NCBI GenBank assembly: GCA_017520545.1
Contig: JAFXFM010000007.1
Span: 62,001 to 126,000, forward strand
Direction of reading: 5' to 3'
DNA: 64,000 nt
From: Alistipes sp.
GTDB taxonomy: Bacteria > Bacteroidota > Bacteroidia > Bacteroidales > Rikenellaceae
Below the pieces are notes generated by a model. It was not told the origin of the DNA. It was given only the letters and a program-made list of their open reading frames with translations, and made no database searches. Position numbers and translations under genes: made by a program. Positions 26,438-34,512 of the stretch are shown piece after piece; position 1 is the first letter of the stretch, and every line of letters begins with the position of its first letter.

Positions 26438-28438
26438 ATGAAAAAAATCGTTTTTGTAACAATGGGAATTATTGCAATGGCACTTACTTCGTGTAAGGAG
26501 AAGGCAGAGCAGCCTTGGATTGTGGATCGTTTTGACGATGTCAAAATTATCCGCTATGAAGTGCCAGAATTTGAGAATCAGTCGTTGAATGACAAAATTT
26601 TGATCTACTACTTGGCAGAGGCAGCAAAGTGTGGTCGCGATATTATGTTCGACCAGAACTTCAAGTACAACCTCACCATTCGTCGTGCTTTGGAGAAGAT
26701 ATACACCTCGTATGACGGCAACAAGGAGTGCCCTCAATTTGTGGCAATGGAGAAGTATCTCAAGAAGATGTGGTTGGCAAACGGTATTCACCACCACTAC
26801 TCGAACGATAAGTTCAAGCCGGAGTTCTCGCGCGAGTGGTTCTCGGAGCAGTGGGATAAGTATGGCGTTGAGTCGCAGGTTGAGAAGGATGTTATTTTGG
26901 AGGCTATCTTCAACGAAAATCTCTACGCTACACGCCTCAATCAGGCTAAAGGTCAGGATGTTATCGCAACTTCGGCAGGCAACTACTACGAGGGTTTGAC
27001 ACAGGCCGAGGTGGAGAAGTTCTACAACGCAATGATTAAGAAGGCGGGCAACGACCCTTGCCCAATCTCCTACGGTTTGAACTCGAAGCTCGTTAAGAAG
27101 GAGGGCAAAATCTACGAGCAGACCTACAAGGTTGGCGGAATGTACTCGCCGGCTTTGGAGCAGGTGGTTTATTGGTTGGAGAAGGCACAAGAGGTTGCCG
27201 AGGAGCCACTCAAAACAACCATTGGTCTTTTGATTAAGTACTACAAGAGCGGCGACTTGCGCGATTTCGACGCATTCAATGTTTCGTGGGTTAAGGATAC
27301 CTCGTCGAATGTCGATTTCGTAAACGGCTTCACCGAGGTTTATGGCGACCCACTCGGATATAAGGCTTCGTGGGAGTCGGTAGTAAACTTCCGCGACAAG
27401 AAGGCTTGCGAGCGCACACAGATTATCTCGGACAATGCACAGTGGTTCGAGGATCACTCGCCAATCAACCCTGCATACCGCAAGAAGGAGGTTAAGGGCG
27501 TATCGGCAAAGGTTATCACCGTAGCTATGCTCGGTGGCGACTGCTACCCTACTACTCCTATCGGCATCAACCTTCCAAATGCCGATTGGATTCGTAAGGA
27601 TCACGGCTCGAAGTCGGTAACCATCGACAACATCACCTACGCCTACAAGCAGGCAGCACAGGGTAGCGGCTTCTCCGAGGAGTTTGTACTCCGCGAGGAG
27701 GATCGCGCACGTATGAAGGAGCACGGTAAGCTCTCGGACGACCTTCACACCGACCTTCACGAGTGCCTTGGACACGGTTCGGGTCAGTTGGCTCCGGGCA
27801 CTACCGGCACCGAGTTAGGTGTATATTCGTCGGCTCTCGAAGAGACTCGCGCCGACCTCTTTGCACTCTACTACCTCGGCGATAAGAAGATGATTGAGAT
27901 CGGTTTGATTCCGTCGCTCGACGTGGCAAAGGCTCAGTACGCATCGTACATTATGAATGGTGCTATGACACAGTTCTCGCGCATCGAGTTGGGCAAGGAT
28001 GTAGAGCAGGCTCATATGCGTAACCGCAAGCTCATCTCGGAGTGGGCCATCGACCTCGGTAAGGAGGAGAAGGTTATCGAGTGGGTTGTTAAGGACGGCA
28101 AGCGCTACATCGTAGTTAATGACTTCGACAAGTTGCGTGATATCTTCGGCAAGCAGCTCTGCGAGATTCAGCGCATCAAGTCGGAGGGCGACTTCGAGGC
28201 AGGTAAGGCGTTGATCGAGAAGTATGCCGTAAAAATTGACCCTGAGCTCCACAAGGAGGTTCGTGAGCGCTACTACGCACTCAACATCGAGCCTTATGGT
28301 GGCTTCGTAAACCCTGAGTACGAGTTGGTAAAGGAGGGCGACAAAATTGTAGATGTTAAGGTTTCGTACCCTGCAAACTTTGTTGAGCAGAACCTTCACT
28401 ACTCTGACAAGTACTCGTTCCTTCCAAGCATCAACTAA
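26438..28438 (+). CDS. Dipeptidyl peptidase III family metallopeptidase (M49), lipoprotein
   Basis: The 666-residue protein carries a lipoprotein signal (MALTSC, Cys19), so it should be membrane-anchored outside the cytoplasm. The M49 zinc motif is HECLGH (441-446) with the second part EETRAD (468-473). DPP III enzymes release dipeptides from the N terminus of short peptides. GHGSGQLAPGT follows the zinc motif as in the family. Codon use is strongly biased (AAG, GAG, CTC), suggesting high expression. A degenerate copy of the element seen before the OPT and pepT genes lies upstream. Confidence 0.88.
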   Translation: MKKIVFVTMGIIAMALTSCKEKAEQPWIVDRFDDVKIIRYEVPEFENQSLNDKILIYYLAEAAKCGRDIMFDQNFKYNLTIRRALEKIYTSYDGNKECPQFVAMEKYLKKMWLANGIHHHYSNDKFKPEFSREWFSEQWDKYGVESQVEKDVILEAIFNENLYATRLNQAKGQDVIATSAGNYYEGLTQAEVEKFYNAMIKKAGNDPCPISYGLNSKLVKKEGKIYEQTYKVGGMYSPALEQVVYWLEKAQEVAEEPLKTTIGLLIKYYKSGDLRDFDAFNVSWVKDTSSNVDFVNGFTEVYGDPLGYKASWESVVNFRDKKACERTQIISDNAQWFEDHSPINPAYRKKEVKGVSAKVITVAMLGGDCYPTTPIGINLPNADWIRKDHGSKSVTIDNITYAYKQAAQGSGFSEEFVLREEDRARMKEHGKLSDDLHTDLHECLGHGSGQLAPGTTGTELGVYSSALEETRADLFALYYLGDKKMIEIGLIPSLDVAKAQYASYIMNGAMTQFSRIELGKDVEQAHMRNRKLISEWAIDLGKEEKVIEWVVKDGKRYIVVNDFDKLRDIFGKQLCEIQRIKSEGDFEAGKALIEKYAVKIDPELHKEVRERYYALNIEPYGGFVNPEYELVKEGDKIVDVKVSYPANFVEQNLHYSDKYSFLPSIN

Positions 28439-28459
28439 TCCGATTTGGAGATAACGATC

Positions 28460-28501
28460 AAGAGGCTGTCCAACACATAGTTGCGACAGCCTCTTTTTTT
28501 G
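28460..28501 (+). terminator. Rho-independent terminator after the DPP III gene
   Basis: An 11-bp perfect stem (AAGAGGCTGTC / GACAGCCTCTT) with a 14-nt loop is followed by seven or more T. Confidence 0.85.
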
Positions 28502-28520
28502 TTCGGAAAGAGAGTAAGGT

Positions 28521-28551
28521 TTTGTCGATTGCGATTTTTTTGTTACTTTTG
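28521..28551 (+). promoter_or_regulatory. Promoter of the GH20 gene
   Basis: TTTG at 28521-28524 lies 19 bp before TACTTTTG (28544-28551), a full Bacteroidetes promoter match. The start codon is 20 bp downstream. Confidence 0.6.
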
Positions 28552-28571
28552 TAGAGATAAACCCAATTTGT

Positions 28572-30806
28572 ATGAAATACCTGCTTCTGACCTATGCATT
28601 GCTTATTTCGCAATGCGCTTGTGCGAACAACAAGACAACGGCAAAGAGCGAAAAGGGTAGCGACACCGTAAAGGTTGTGGCACCACCCCCTGCACCGCTC
28701 TTCACCGATATTATTCCGCAGCCGCTCTCGATAGTTAAGGGCGAAGGACGATTTACGATTGACGAGCGCACTGCCATTCTGCACGACAAGGAGTTGGCGC
28801 AGGCGGCAGACTATCTCCGCCTCTATCTGCCGATAGAGCGCACGAGTGGTAGCAGCAATAACGCTATCCAGCTCGCACTCGACAAGACGTTGGGGAAGGA
28901 GGAGTATTCGCTGAAAATAGACAAAAAAGGCGTAGCGATTCGCGGTGGCGACTACGGTGGTGTATTCAACGCCATTCAGTCGTTGTTGCAGCTGCTCCCG
29001 CACGCTGTTTACAGTAAGAGTGCCCAACTCCCAATGGAGGTGTCTTACATCGAGGTCAAAGATGCTCCGCAATATCACTATCGAGGTTTTCTGCTCGATG
29101 TGGCGCGAACCTTCCAACCCGTACACGAGGTGAAGCGCGTATTGGACTATATGGCGTTCTGCAAGATGAACAAACTCCACCTTCACCTTATCGATAATCC
29201 CGCTTGGCGCATCGAAATAAAGAAGTACCCACAACTTGCGCAAGAGGGAGGTTTTCGTGGCGGCGATTCGCGACTACACCCTATCTACGGACGTTTCAAC
29301 CAGAGATATGGAGGCTTCTACACCCAAGATGAGTTGCGGGATATTGTGGCTTATGCGGCACAGCGTAATATCGAGGTGATACCCGAGATTGATATGCCGG
29401 GCCACAGCAAGGCCCTCGGTGCTATTATGCCCGAAATACTCTGCAACTACACCCCAAAGACATCGCACACCAACGGTATCGACACCCGTAATGTGTGGTG
29501 CGTGGCAAAGGAGAACAACTACGCCATTATTGAGGATATCGTAAAGGAGTTGGTAACGATTTTTCCTTCGGAGTATCTCCATATCGGAGGCGACGAGGTT
29601 AGTTTTTCGCAATGGAAGCAGTGTCCCGACTGCCAACGATTGATGGCGCAGAAGGGGCTAAGTGGTGGCGAGCAACTCGAACAGCACTTCCTCAATCGCG
29701 TGAGCAAAATTCTCGAAAAGTACAACCGCAAGGCTGTCGTATGGGACGAAGCGGTAGATGGCGGATTGTTACCAAAGACTACGATGGTTACCGGCTGGCG
29801 AGGCGTGAAGCAGTGTCTTTCGACCACCGCAAAAGGTTATCCGACAATCATTATGCCGGCGAGTGTATTCTACCTCGACAAGCGTCAATCGACCCACGAG
29901 CGCGGACACCTCTCGTCGAAGGGCGTTTCGTTGAGGACAATTTGTGATTTTTCATTCGAGAATGCTGGTTTTACAGCCGAGCAACGCAAAAACATTGCAG
30001 GTATAGAGGCGGCATTTTGGAGCGAGATATATCTTGCCAACATCAATCCGCGAGGACACTTCTCCGACTACTTGGAGTATATGATTTTCCCTCGCATATT
30101 CGGCGTTGCCGAGGTTGCGTGGAGCAAGGAGCGACGCTCGTACGATGTGATGTATTCGCTATTGAAGGAGAACTTCTATCGCAAGCTGCACTGTATGAGT
30201 GCCACATTCCGCCTCGAATCGCCAACCATAAAGGTCGAGAAGGGCAAAATTTTCGCCTCTACAAGCGATGGCTCACAGATATACTACAAGGATATCCGCA
30301 CCAATAAAACGCAGGAGTACAAGGTGCCGTTGAATGCAGATATGGCGCCATTTGTAACCCTCCACAGTCGATTGATGACGGGTTACAGCAATAGCGTCGG
30401 TACGCCATCATTCTACTTATCGCGCACACCCGAGGTGGCGATAACTTCGTCGATGCCGTTCAGCAAAAACCGTTCGGCAGAGCGATGTGCCACCTATAAA
30501 ACTGCCGCCTACACCACGCGCTGTGCAAAGGCGGGCGATTGGGTAGAGTTTCGCTTCACCTCTCCGTTGGAGTGCTCCTACCTGAAAGTGGCGACAGGTT
30601 ATGCGCACCTACATCGCTGCCTTATATACAAAGGCCACGTCGAAGTGTGCTACGACGGAGAGAGTTTCGTCAAGGCGGGTAATCTCTCGAACGGAGCCTA
30701 CGAACTCCGTCCGAAAAAGAGAGCTATCCACGCCCTGCGCATAGTGGCGACAGGTATCAGCGACGCCGAAAACAAGGTGATAATTCAACCATTGGTTATT
30801 AAATAA
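28572..30806 (+). CDS. Beta-N-acetylhexosaminidase, glycoside hydrolase family 20
   Basis: This 744-residue exported enzyme starts with a signal peptide (residues about 1-20). A GH20b N-terminal domain (about 40-165) precedes the catalytic barrel (YHYRGFLLDVARTFQPVHEVKRVLDYMA onward). The catalytic Asp-Glu pair is in HIGGDE (337-342). VIPEIDMPGHSKA and the WDEAVDGG region are also conserved. The C-terminal 190 residues resemble a chitobiase-type tail and a discoidin-like beta domain (EVCYDGESFVKAG). It cleaves terminal GlcNAc or GalNAc, for example from host glycans or murein. Confidence 0.9.
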   Translation: MKYLLLTYALLISQCACANNKTTAKSEKGSDTVKVVAPPPAPLFTDIIPQPLSIVKGEGRFTIDERTAILHDKELAQAADYLRLYLPIERTSGSSNNAIQLALDKTLGKEEYSLKIDKKGVAIRGGDYGGVFNAIQSLLQLLPHAVYSKSAQLPMEVSYIEVKDAPQYHYRGFLLDVARTFQPVHEVKRVLDYMAFCKMNKLHLHLIDNPAWRIEIKKYPQLAQEGGFRGGDSRLHPIYGRFNQRYGGFYTQDELRDIVAYAAQRNIEVIPEIDMPGHSKALGAIMPEILCNYTPKTSHTNGIDTRNVWCVAKENNYAIIEDIVKELVTIFPSEYLHIGGDEVSFSQWKQCPDCQRLMAQKGLSGGEQLEQHFLNRVSKILEKYNRKAVVWDEAVDGGLLPKTTMVTGWRGVKQCLSTTAKGYPTIIMPASVFYLDKRQSTHERGHLSSKGVSLRTICDFSFENAGFTAEQRKNIAGIEAAFWSEIYLANINPRGHFSDYLEYMIFPRIFGVAEVAWSKERRSYDVMYSLLKENFYRKLHCMSATFRLESPTIKVEKGKIFASTSDGSQIYYKDIRTNKTQEYKVPLNADMAPFVTLHSRLMTGYSNSVGTPSFYLSRTPEVAITSSMPFSKNRSAERCATYKTAAYTTRCAKAGDWVEFRFTSPLECSYLKVATGYAHLHRCLIYKGHVEVCYDGESFVKAGNLSNGAYELRPKKRAIHALRIVATGISDAENKVIIQPLVIK

Positions 30807-30824
30807 CATTTTTAATTATCTTTG
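30792..30824 (+). promoter_or_regulatory. Promoter of mazG
   Basis: TTGG (30792-30795) and TATCTTTG (30817-30824) are separated by 21 bp, 18 bp before the mazG ATG. The -33 box lies inside the last codons of the GH20 gene. Confidence 0.55.
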
Positions 30825-30842
30825 CATTAAAAATAGATAGAT

Positions 30843-31610
30843 ATGGATAATAAATTGGCGGCTACCGCACGTTTAATAGAGGTAATGAACCGCTTGCGTG
30901 TCGAGTGCCCTTGGGATAGAGAGCAGACCATTCACTCGTTGCGTAACAACACTATCGAGGAGACCTTCGAGTTGGCGGACGCCATCACGGCGGACGATAT
31001 GGAGGGTATCAAGGAGGAGTTGGGCGATCTCTTCTTACACATTGTTTTCTATTCGAAAATTGGTGAGGAGCAGGGCGTGTTCGACTTGGCTGATGTGGCA
31101 AACGGAGTGTGCGACAAACTTATCTACCGCCACCCACACGTCTACGGCGATGTATTAGCCGAGTCGCCCGAGGAGGTAAAACAGAATTGGGAAGCGCTAA
31201 AACTTCGCAAGAAGGCGCGTAAGAGTGGTGTTCTCGGTGGTGTTCCGCGCTCACTGCCCGCAATGGTCAAAGCGTTCCGCATTAGCGAGAAGGCGGCGGC
31301 CGTGGGATTCGACTGGAACTCGGTAGACGAGGTGTGGGAGAAGGTAAACGAGGAGATGCGCGAGGTCGAAGCGGAGATGCAGAGTGGCAACAAGGATAAT
31401 TTGGAGGCTGAATTTGGCGATTTGTTCTTTGCTCTTATCAACGCTTGTCGTAAGAGTGGTATCGACCCCGAAAATGCCTTGGAGCGCACGAACAAGAAGT
31501 TTATCCAACGCTTCAACCACCTCGAAAAACGCATTGCCGAGCAAGGTAAAATGGTTGGCGAAGCATCAATAGACGAGATGGAGAAGTATTGGCAAGAAGC
31601 AAAGAAATAG
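30843..31610 (+). CDS. mazG: Nucleoside triphosphate pyrophosphohydrolase MazG
   Basis: The 255-residue protein has two MazG domains. The first has CPWDREQTIHSLRNNTIEETFELADAI with the metal-binding E-x-x-E, then EELGDLFLHIVFYSKI. The second has EAEMQSGNKDNLEAEFGDLFFALINA. MazG hydrolyses NTPs and dNTPs to the monophosphates and pyrophosphate, as house-cleaning or to modulate nucleotide pools. The length agrees with the E. coli protein (263). Confidence 0.93.
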   Translation: MDNKLAATARLIEVMNRLRVECPWDREQTIHSLRNNTIEETFELADAITADDMEGIKEELGDLFLHIVFYSKIGEEQGVFDLADVANGVCDKLIYRHPHVYGDVLAESPEEVKQNWEALKLRKKARKSGVLGGVPRSLPAMVKAFRISEKAAAVGFDWNSVDEVWEKVNEEMREVEAEMQSGNKDNLEAEFGDLFFALINACRKSGIDPENALERTNKKFIQRFNHLEKRIAEQGKMVGEASIDEMEKYWQEAKK

Positions 31611-31733
31611 TTAGTAGTGAGTAACTAGTAGTGAGTAGTGAGTAGTTGAAAAAATAATTTTTAATTTTTAATTCTTAATTTTTAATTTTTAATTTAGCTA
31701 ATGGCTAATGGCCAACGGCTAATAGCAAAAAAT
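31611..31733 (+). repeat. Three heptamer-repeat families back to back
   Basis: From left to right: GAGTAGT/TAGTAGT words (31611-31648), TTAATTT words (31652-31696) and AATGGCT words (31697-31728). Each array has a period of 7 bp. The gap between mazG and the carbonic anhydrase gene consists almost only of these. No promoter box is seen. Confidence 0.8.
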
Positions 31734-32267
31734 ATGGCTTACATTAAATCGGTTAGGAACCATACGCCCAAGGTTGGCGAAGGAACATTTGTAGCAGAAA
31801 CTGCTGTGCTGATTGGCGACGTTACGGTAGGTAAGGATTCGTCGCTTTGGTACAATGTCGTGTTGCGTGGCGATGTCAATAAGATAACCATTGGCGACCG
31901 CACAAACATTCAGGACGGAACAGTTATCCACACCCTCTACGACGGCTCACCTCACCCTTCGCAGACCCATATCGGCAACGACGTATCGGTGGGACACAAC
32001 GCCACAATTCACGGCGCAATAATCGAGGACAACTGCCTTATCGGTATGGGCGCGACGATTCTCGACAATGCCGTAGTAGCTTCGGGCTGTATCATCGCAG
32101 CAAATGCGTTGGTACTCTCAAACTCGAAGTTGGAGCCCAACTCGGTATACGCCGGCGTTCCGGCAAAGAAGGTCAAAGAGGTAACACCCGAGCAACGCGA
32201 GGAGATTATCGCCCGCATCGCCCGCGACTACCATATGTACGCCTCGTGGTACGAAGAGGATAAATAG
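31734..32267 (+). CDS. Gamma-class carbonic anhydrase family protein
   Basis: The 177-residue left-handed beta-helix protein has hexapeptide repeats throughout (ITIGDRTNIQDGTVIH, VSVGHNATIHGAIIEDNCLIGMGATILD). The three zinc-binding histidines are H66, H88 and H93. The family resembles YrdA and CaiE; carbonic anhydrase activity is shown only for some members. I chose the ATG at 31734 because the conserved MAYIKSV begins there. An ATG at 31701 lies within the heptamer repeat and would add 11 repeat-encoded residues. Confidence 0.87.
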   Translation: MAYIKSVRNHTPKVGEGTFVAETAVLIGDVTVGKDSSLWYNVVLRGDVNKITIGDRTNIQDGTVIHTLYDGSPHPSQTHIGNDVSVGHNATIHGAIIEDNCLIGMGATILDNAVVASGCIIAANALVLSNSKLEPNSVYAGVPAKKVKEVTPEQREEIIARIARDYHMYASWYEEDK

Positions 32268-32284
32268 AAAACTCTCAATTTGCG

Positions 32285-33607
32285 ATGATACACAAGTTCA
32301 AGGGGCACTCCCCATATCTCAGCCACATCTTTATTGCGTTGGCAATTAGTCTCGTCTGCAACTTCTCGTATCTCATTTTGCTTGTTTCGAGCCAGAGCGA
32401 TACGGGAAATCGACGTTTGAACACAAATTCGAAGCGAGGCGTCATTTCGACTACCGTTGAGGGCGTTCTATCGCTAAACGAGGACGGTTTCGGCTACATC
32501 ATAACCGAGGTCGGAGATAGTATCTATGTGGATCATCGCCGCATAAATTGGCTCAACCTTGCCGAGGGCGACAGGTTGGTCGTAGAGGCCGCCAAGCGAA
32601 CAAACTTCGAGGCACGACACCTCTATATGCGCAGTGTAATAGAGCGCAACGGCGAGGAGTTCGACTATGGCGCACTCTATCGTGGTTCGGAGCAGTGGAG
32701 CATACTCCTCTATCAATTCATCTTCTACTTCGTGCTATCGTTCATTCTGCTCCTTGTGATAAACTCGAAGGGGTACGAAATCTCGGAGCGAGGCTTCCTT
32801 CTTCGCTCGACTATCTGTGTATTGATAGCCTTTGCCACATACTTCATCTCACCCGTGCCACTGATGCACTCGGGCGAAGTTATTCCGGCCTACAAGAGCC
32901 ATCAAATTGTCGATTTTGTGGTTGTATTGAAGTCGTGTTTTATGCTGGCAATAGTTATCCTCTACTCGCGTATTCGCACCCTCATCTATCGCGAGCAACA
33001 GATATCGCTCGAAAACGAAAAACTACGTAGCGAGAACCTCACTACAAAGTACAATATGTTGGCGAGTCAGATAAATCCGCACTTCCTCTTCAACTCGCTC
33101 TCCTCGCTCTCGATGCTTGTGCGTGAGAAGGATGAAGAGCGTGCGCTCAACTATATCGACCAGCTCTCATACACCTTCCGCTACCTATCGCAGAATGGGG
33201 CAAATTCCACCTTCGTGCCGCTGAACGAAGAGATTAAATTTGCCGAAGCATATTGCTACCTCTTCAAAATTCGATATGCCGACAAAATAACGTTCGATTT
33301 CAATATCGAAAAGCGTTATTCCGACTATCTGCTGCCACCTATTTCGTTACAACCGCTGATTGGTAACACCGTAAAACACAATACAATAAGCAGCAAAAAA
33401 CGATTGCAGGTACGCATCTACACCGAAGAGGGGTATCTGATTGTAGCCAATGAAAAACGCCCTATGCTCGAACCAAATCCCGGCACGGGGGTCGGACTTT
33501 CAAATCTCAACAGTCGCTACCAATTGTTGATGGAGCGTGAAATCGAAATTATAGACAACGACAAGGAGTTTGTAGTGCGTCTGCCACTCCTTTTGCCAAA
33601 CGAATAG
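32285..33607 (+). CDS. LytS-type sensor histidine kinase with an OB-like extracytoplasmic domain
   Basis: This 440-residue inner-membrane kinase has one transmembrane helix (residues about 14-34), an external part, three more helices (about 140-245), and a HisKA_7TM/LytS-type kinase core. The phospho-accepting histidine is H266 in SQINPHFLFNSLSSL; the ATP site has GTGVGLSNLNSRY. The external part (about 57-100) reads GVLSLNEDGFGYI, then YVDHRRINWLNLAEGDRLVVEA, which resembles cold-shock/S1-like OB folds. It is 6 bp from its likely partner response regulator. The signal it senses is not evident. Confidence 0.85.
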   Translation: MIHKFKGHSPYLSHIFIALAISLVCNFSYLILLVSSQSDTGNRRLNTNSKRGVISTTVEGVLSLNEDGFGYIITEVGDSIYVDHRRINWLNLAEGDRLVVEAAKRTNFEARHLYMRSVIERNGEEFDYGALYRGSEQWSILLYQFIFYFVLSFILLLVINSKGYEISERGFLLRSTICVLIAFATYFISPVPLMHSGEVIPAYKSHQIVDFVVVLKSCFMLAIVILYSRIRTLIYREQQISLENEKLRSENLTTKYNMLASQINPHFLFNSLSSLSMLVREKDEERALNYIDQLSYTFRYLSQNGANSTFVPLNEEIKFAEAYCYLFKIRYADKITFDFNIEKRYSDYLLPPISLQPLIGNTVKHNTISSKKRLQVRIYTEEGYLIVANEKRPMLEPNPGTGVGLSNLNSRYQLLMEREIEIIDNDKEFVVRLPLLLPNE

Positions 33608-33613
33608 AGGCCT

Positions 33614-34366
33614 ATGCGAGTAGTTATTATCGAAGATGAAACAGCGGCTGCGCAGAACCTATCTGCCATACTGCACAAGGTTTGCTCCGAGATTGATGTC
33701 GTGGCAACAATAGACACGGTGGTCGATAGTGTGGAGTTTTTCCGCACCAAGCCGTCGCTCGACCTCGTTTTTATGGATATCCACCTCGCAGATGGCGCTT
33801 CGTTCCGAATCTTCGACAATGTGGATATTGCAACGCCGATAATTTTCACTACCGCGTACGATCAATACGCCTTGGAAGCATTCAAGGTCAATAGCATCGA
33901 CTACCTGCTGAAACCCATCAACGAGGAGAGCGTAAAACGCGCTATCGAAAAGTGGCAGCGACTCACCTCAATCGAGCGTAACGACTACGCTTCGCGCATA
34001 AGTCAAGTGGCTCAGCAGCACAAAGTTGAGCAGCAAACCTTCCTCGTCCATTTCCGCGATAAAATCATTCCGCTGAAAGTCGAAGATGTCGCTTTTTTTC
34101 ACACCTTCGAGGAACACGTTACCGCCTACTGCCACAATGGCAATAAGTATCAGATTGACCTCACTCTCGAAGCGTTACAATCCCAGCTTTCGAGCAACGA
34201 CTTCTTCCGTGCCAATCGTCAATTCATCATCTCACGAAAGGCGCTGAAAGATGTGTCAGTGTGGTTTGGCAGTCGCCTCTCGGCAAATCTAACTATCGAG
34301 GTGCCCGAGCGCATCGTAATACCGAAAGCTCGTGTCCACGATTTCAAAAATTGGCTCAAAAATTAG
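33614..34366 (+). CDS. LytTR-type response regulator
   Basis: The 250-residue regulator has a receiver domain (residues 1-120; phospho-acceptor D55 in LVFMDIHLAD, acidic E9-D10, K101 region in YLLKPI) and a C-terminal LytTR DNA-binding domain (about 140-248) with DVAFFHTFEEHVTAYC and FFRANRQFIISRKAL. LytTR proteins bind short direct repeats. Its operon partner is the LytS-type kinase. The outer-membrane protein gene 147 bp downstream is a possible target. Confidence 0.92.
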   Translation: MRVVIIEDETAAAQNLSAILHKVCSEIDVVATIDTVVDSVEFFRTKPSLDLVFMDIHLADGASFRIFDNVDIATPIIFTTAYDQYALEAFKVNSIDYLLKPINEESVKRAIEKWQRLTSIERNDYASRISQVAQQHKVEQQTFLVHFRDKIIPLKVEDVAFFHTFEEHVTAYCHNGNKYQIDLTLEALQSQLSSNDFFRANRQFIISRKALKDVSVWFGSRLSANLTIEVPERIVIPKARVHDFKNWLKN

Positions 34367-34405
34367 TCGATTCACCCCGTTTTTTCGCCGTTTTATCCCA
34401 AAACA

Positions 34406-34437
34406 TTGAATATAACAGATTATATTCACTACCTTTG
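34406..34437 (+). promoter_or_regulatory. Promoter with an internal palindrome, upstream of the outer-membrane protein gene
   Basis: TTG (34406-34408) and TACCTTTG (34430-34437) frame a 21-bp spacer. The spacer holds a perfect inverted repeat, GAATATA (34408-34414) and TATATTC (34421-34427), 6 bp apart. A dimeric repressor bound there would block the polymerase. The leader is about 70 nt. Confidence 0.6.
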
Positions 34438-34512
34438 TGCGTTCATTTAGAGGAGGCTTCGAATGGTGCCGACATCTGAGAACATACGAACGCAAATAAA
34501 AACTACGACATA

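Noticed and set aside
26285-27775. 496-codon minus-strand open frame opposite the DPP III gene
   Set aside because: It lies antisense to a gene with clear M49 motifs; the frame is open because of the sense gene's biased codons. It shows no recognisable motif.
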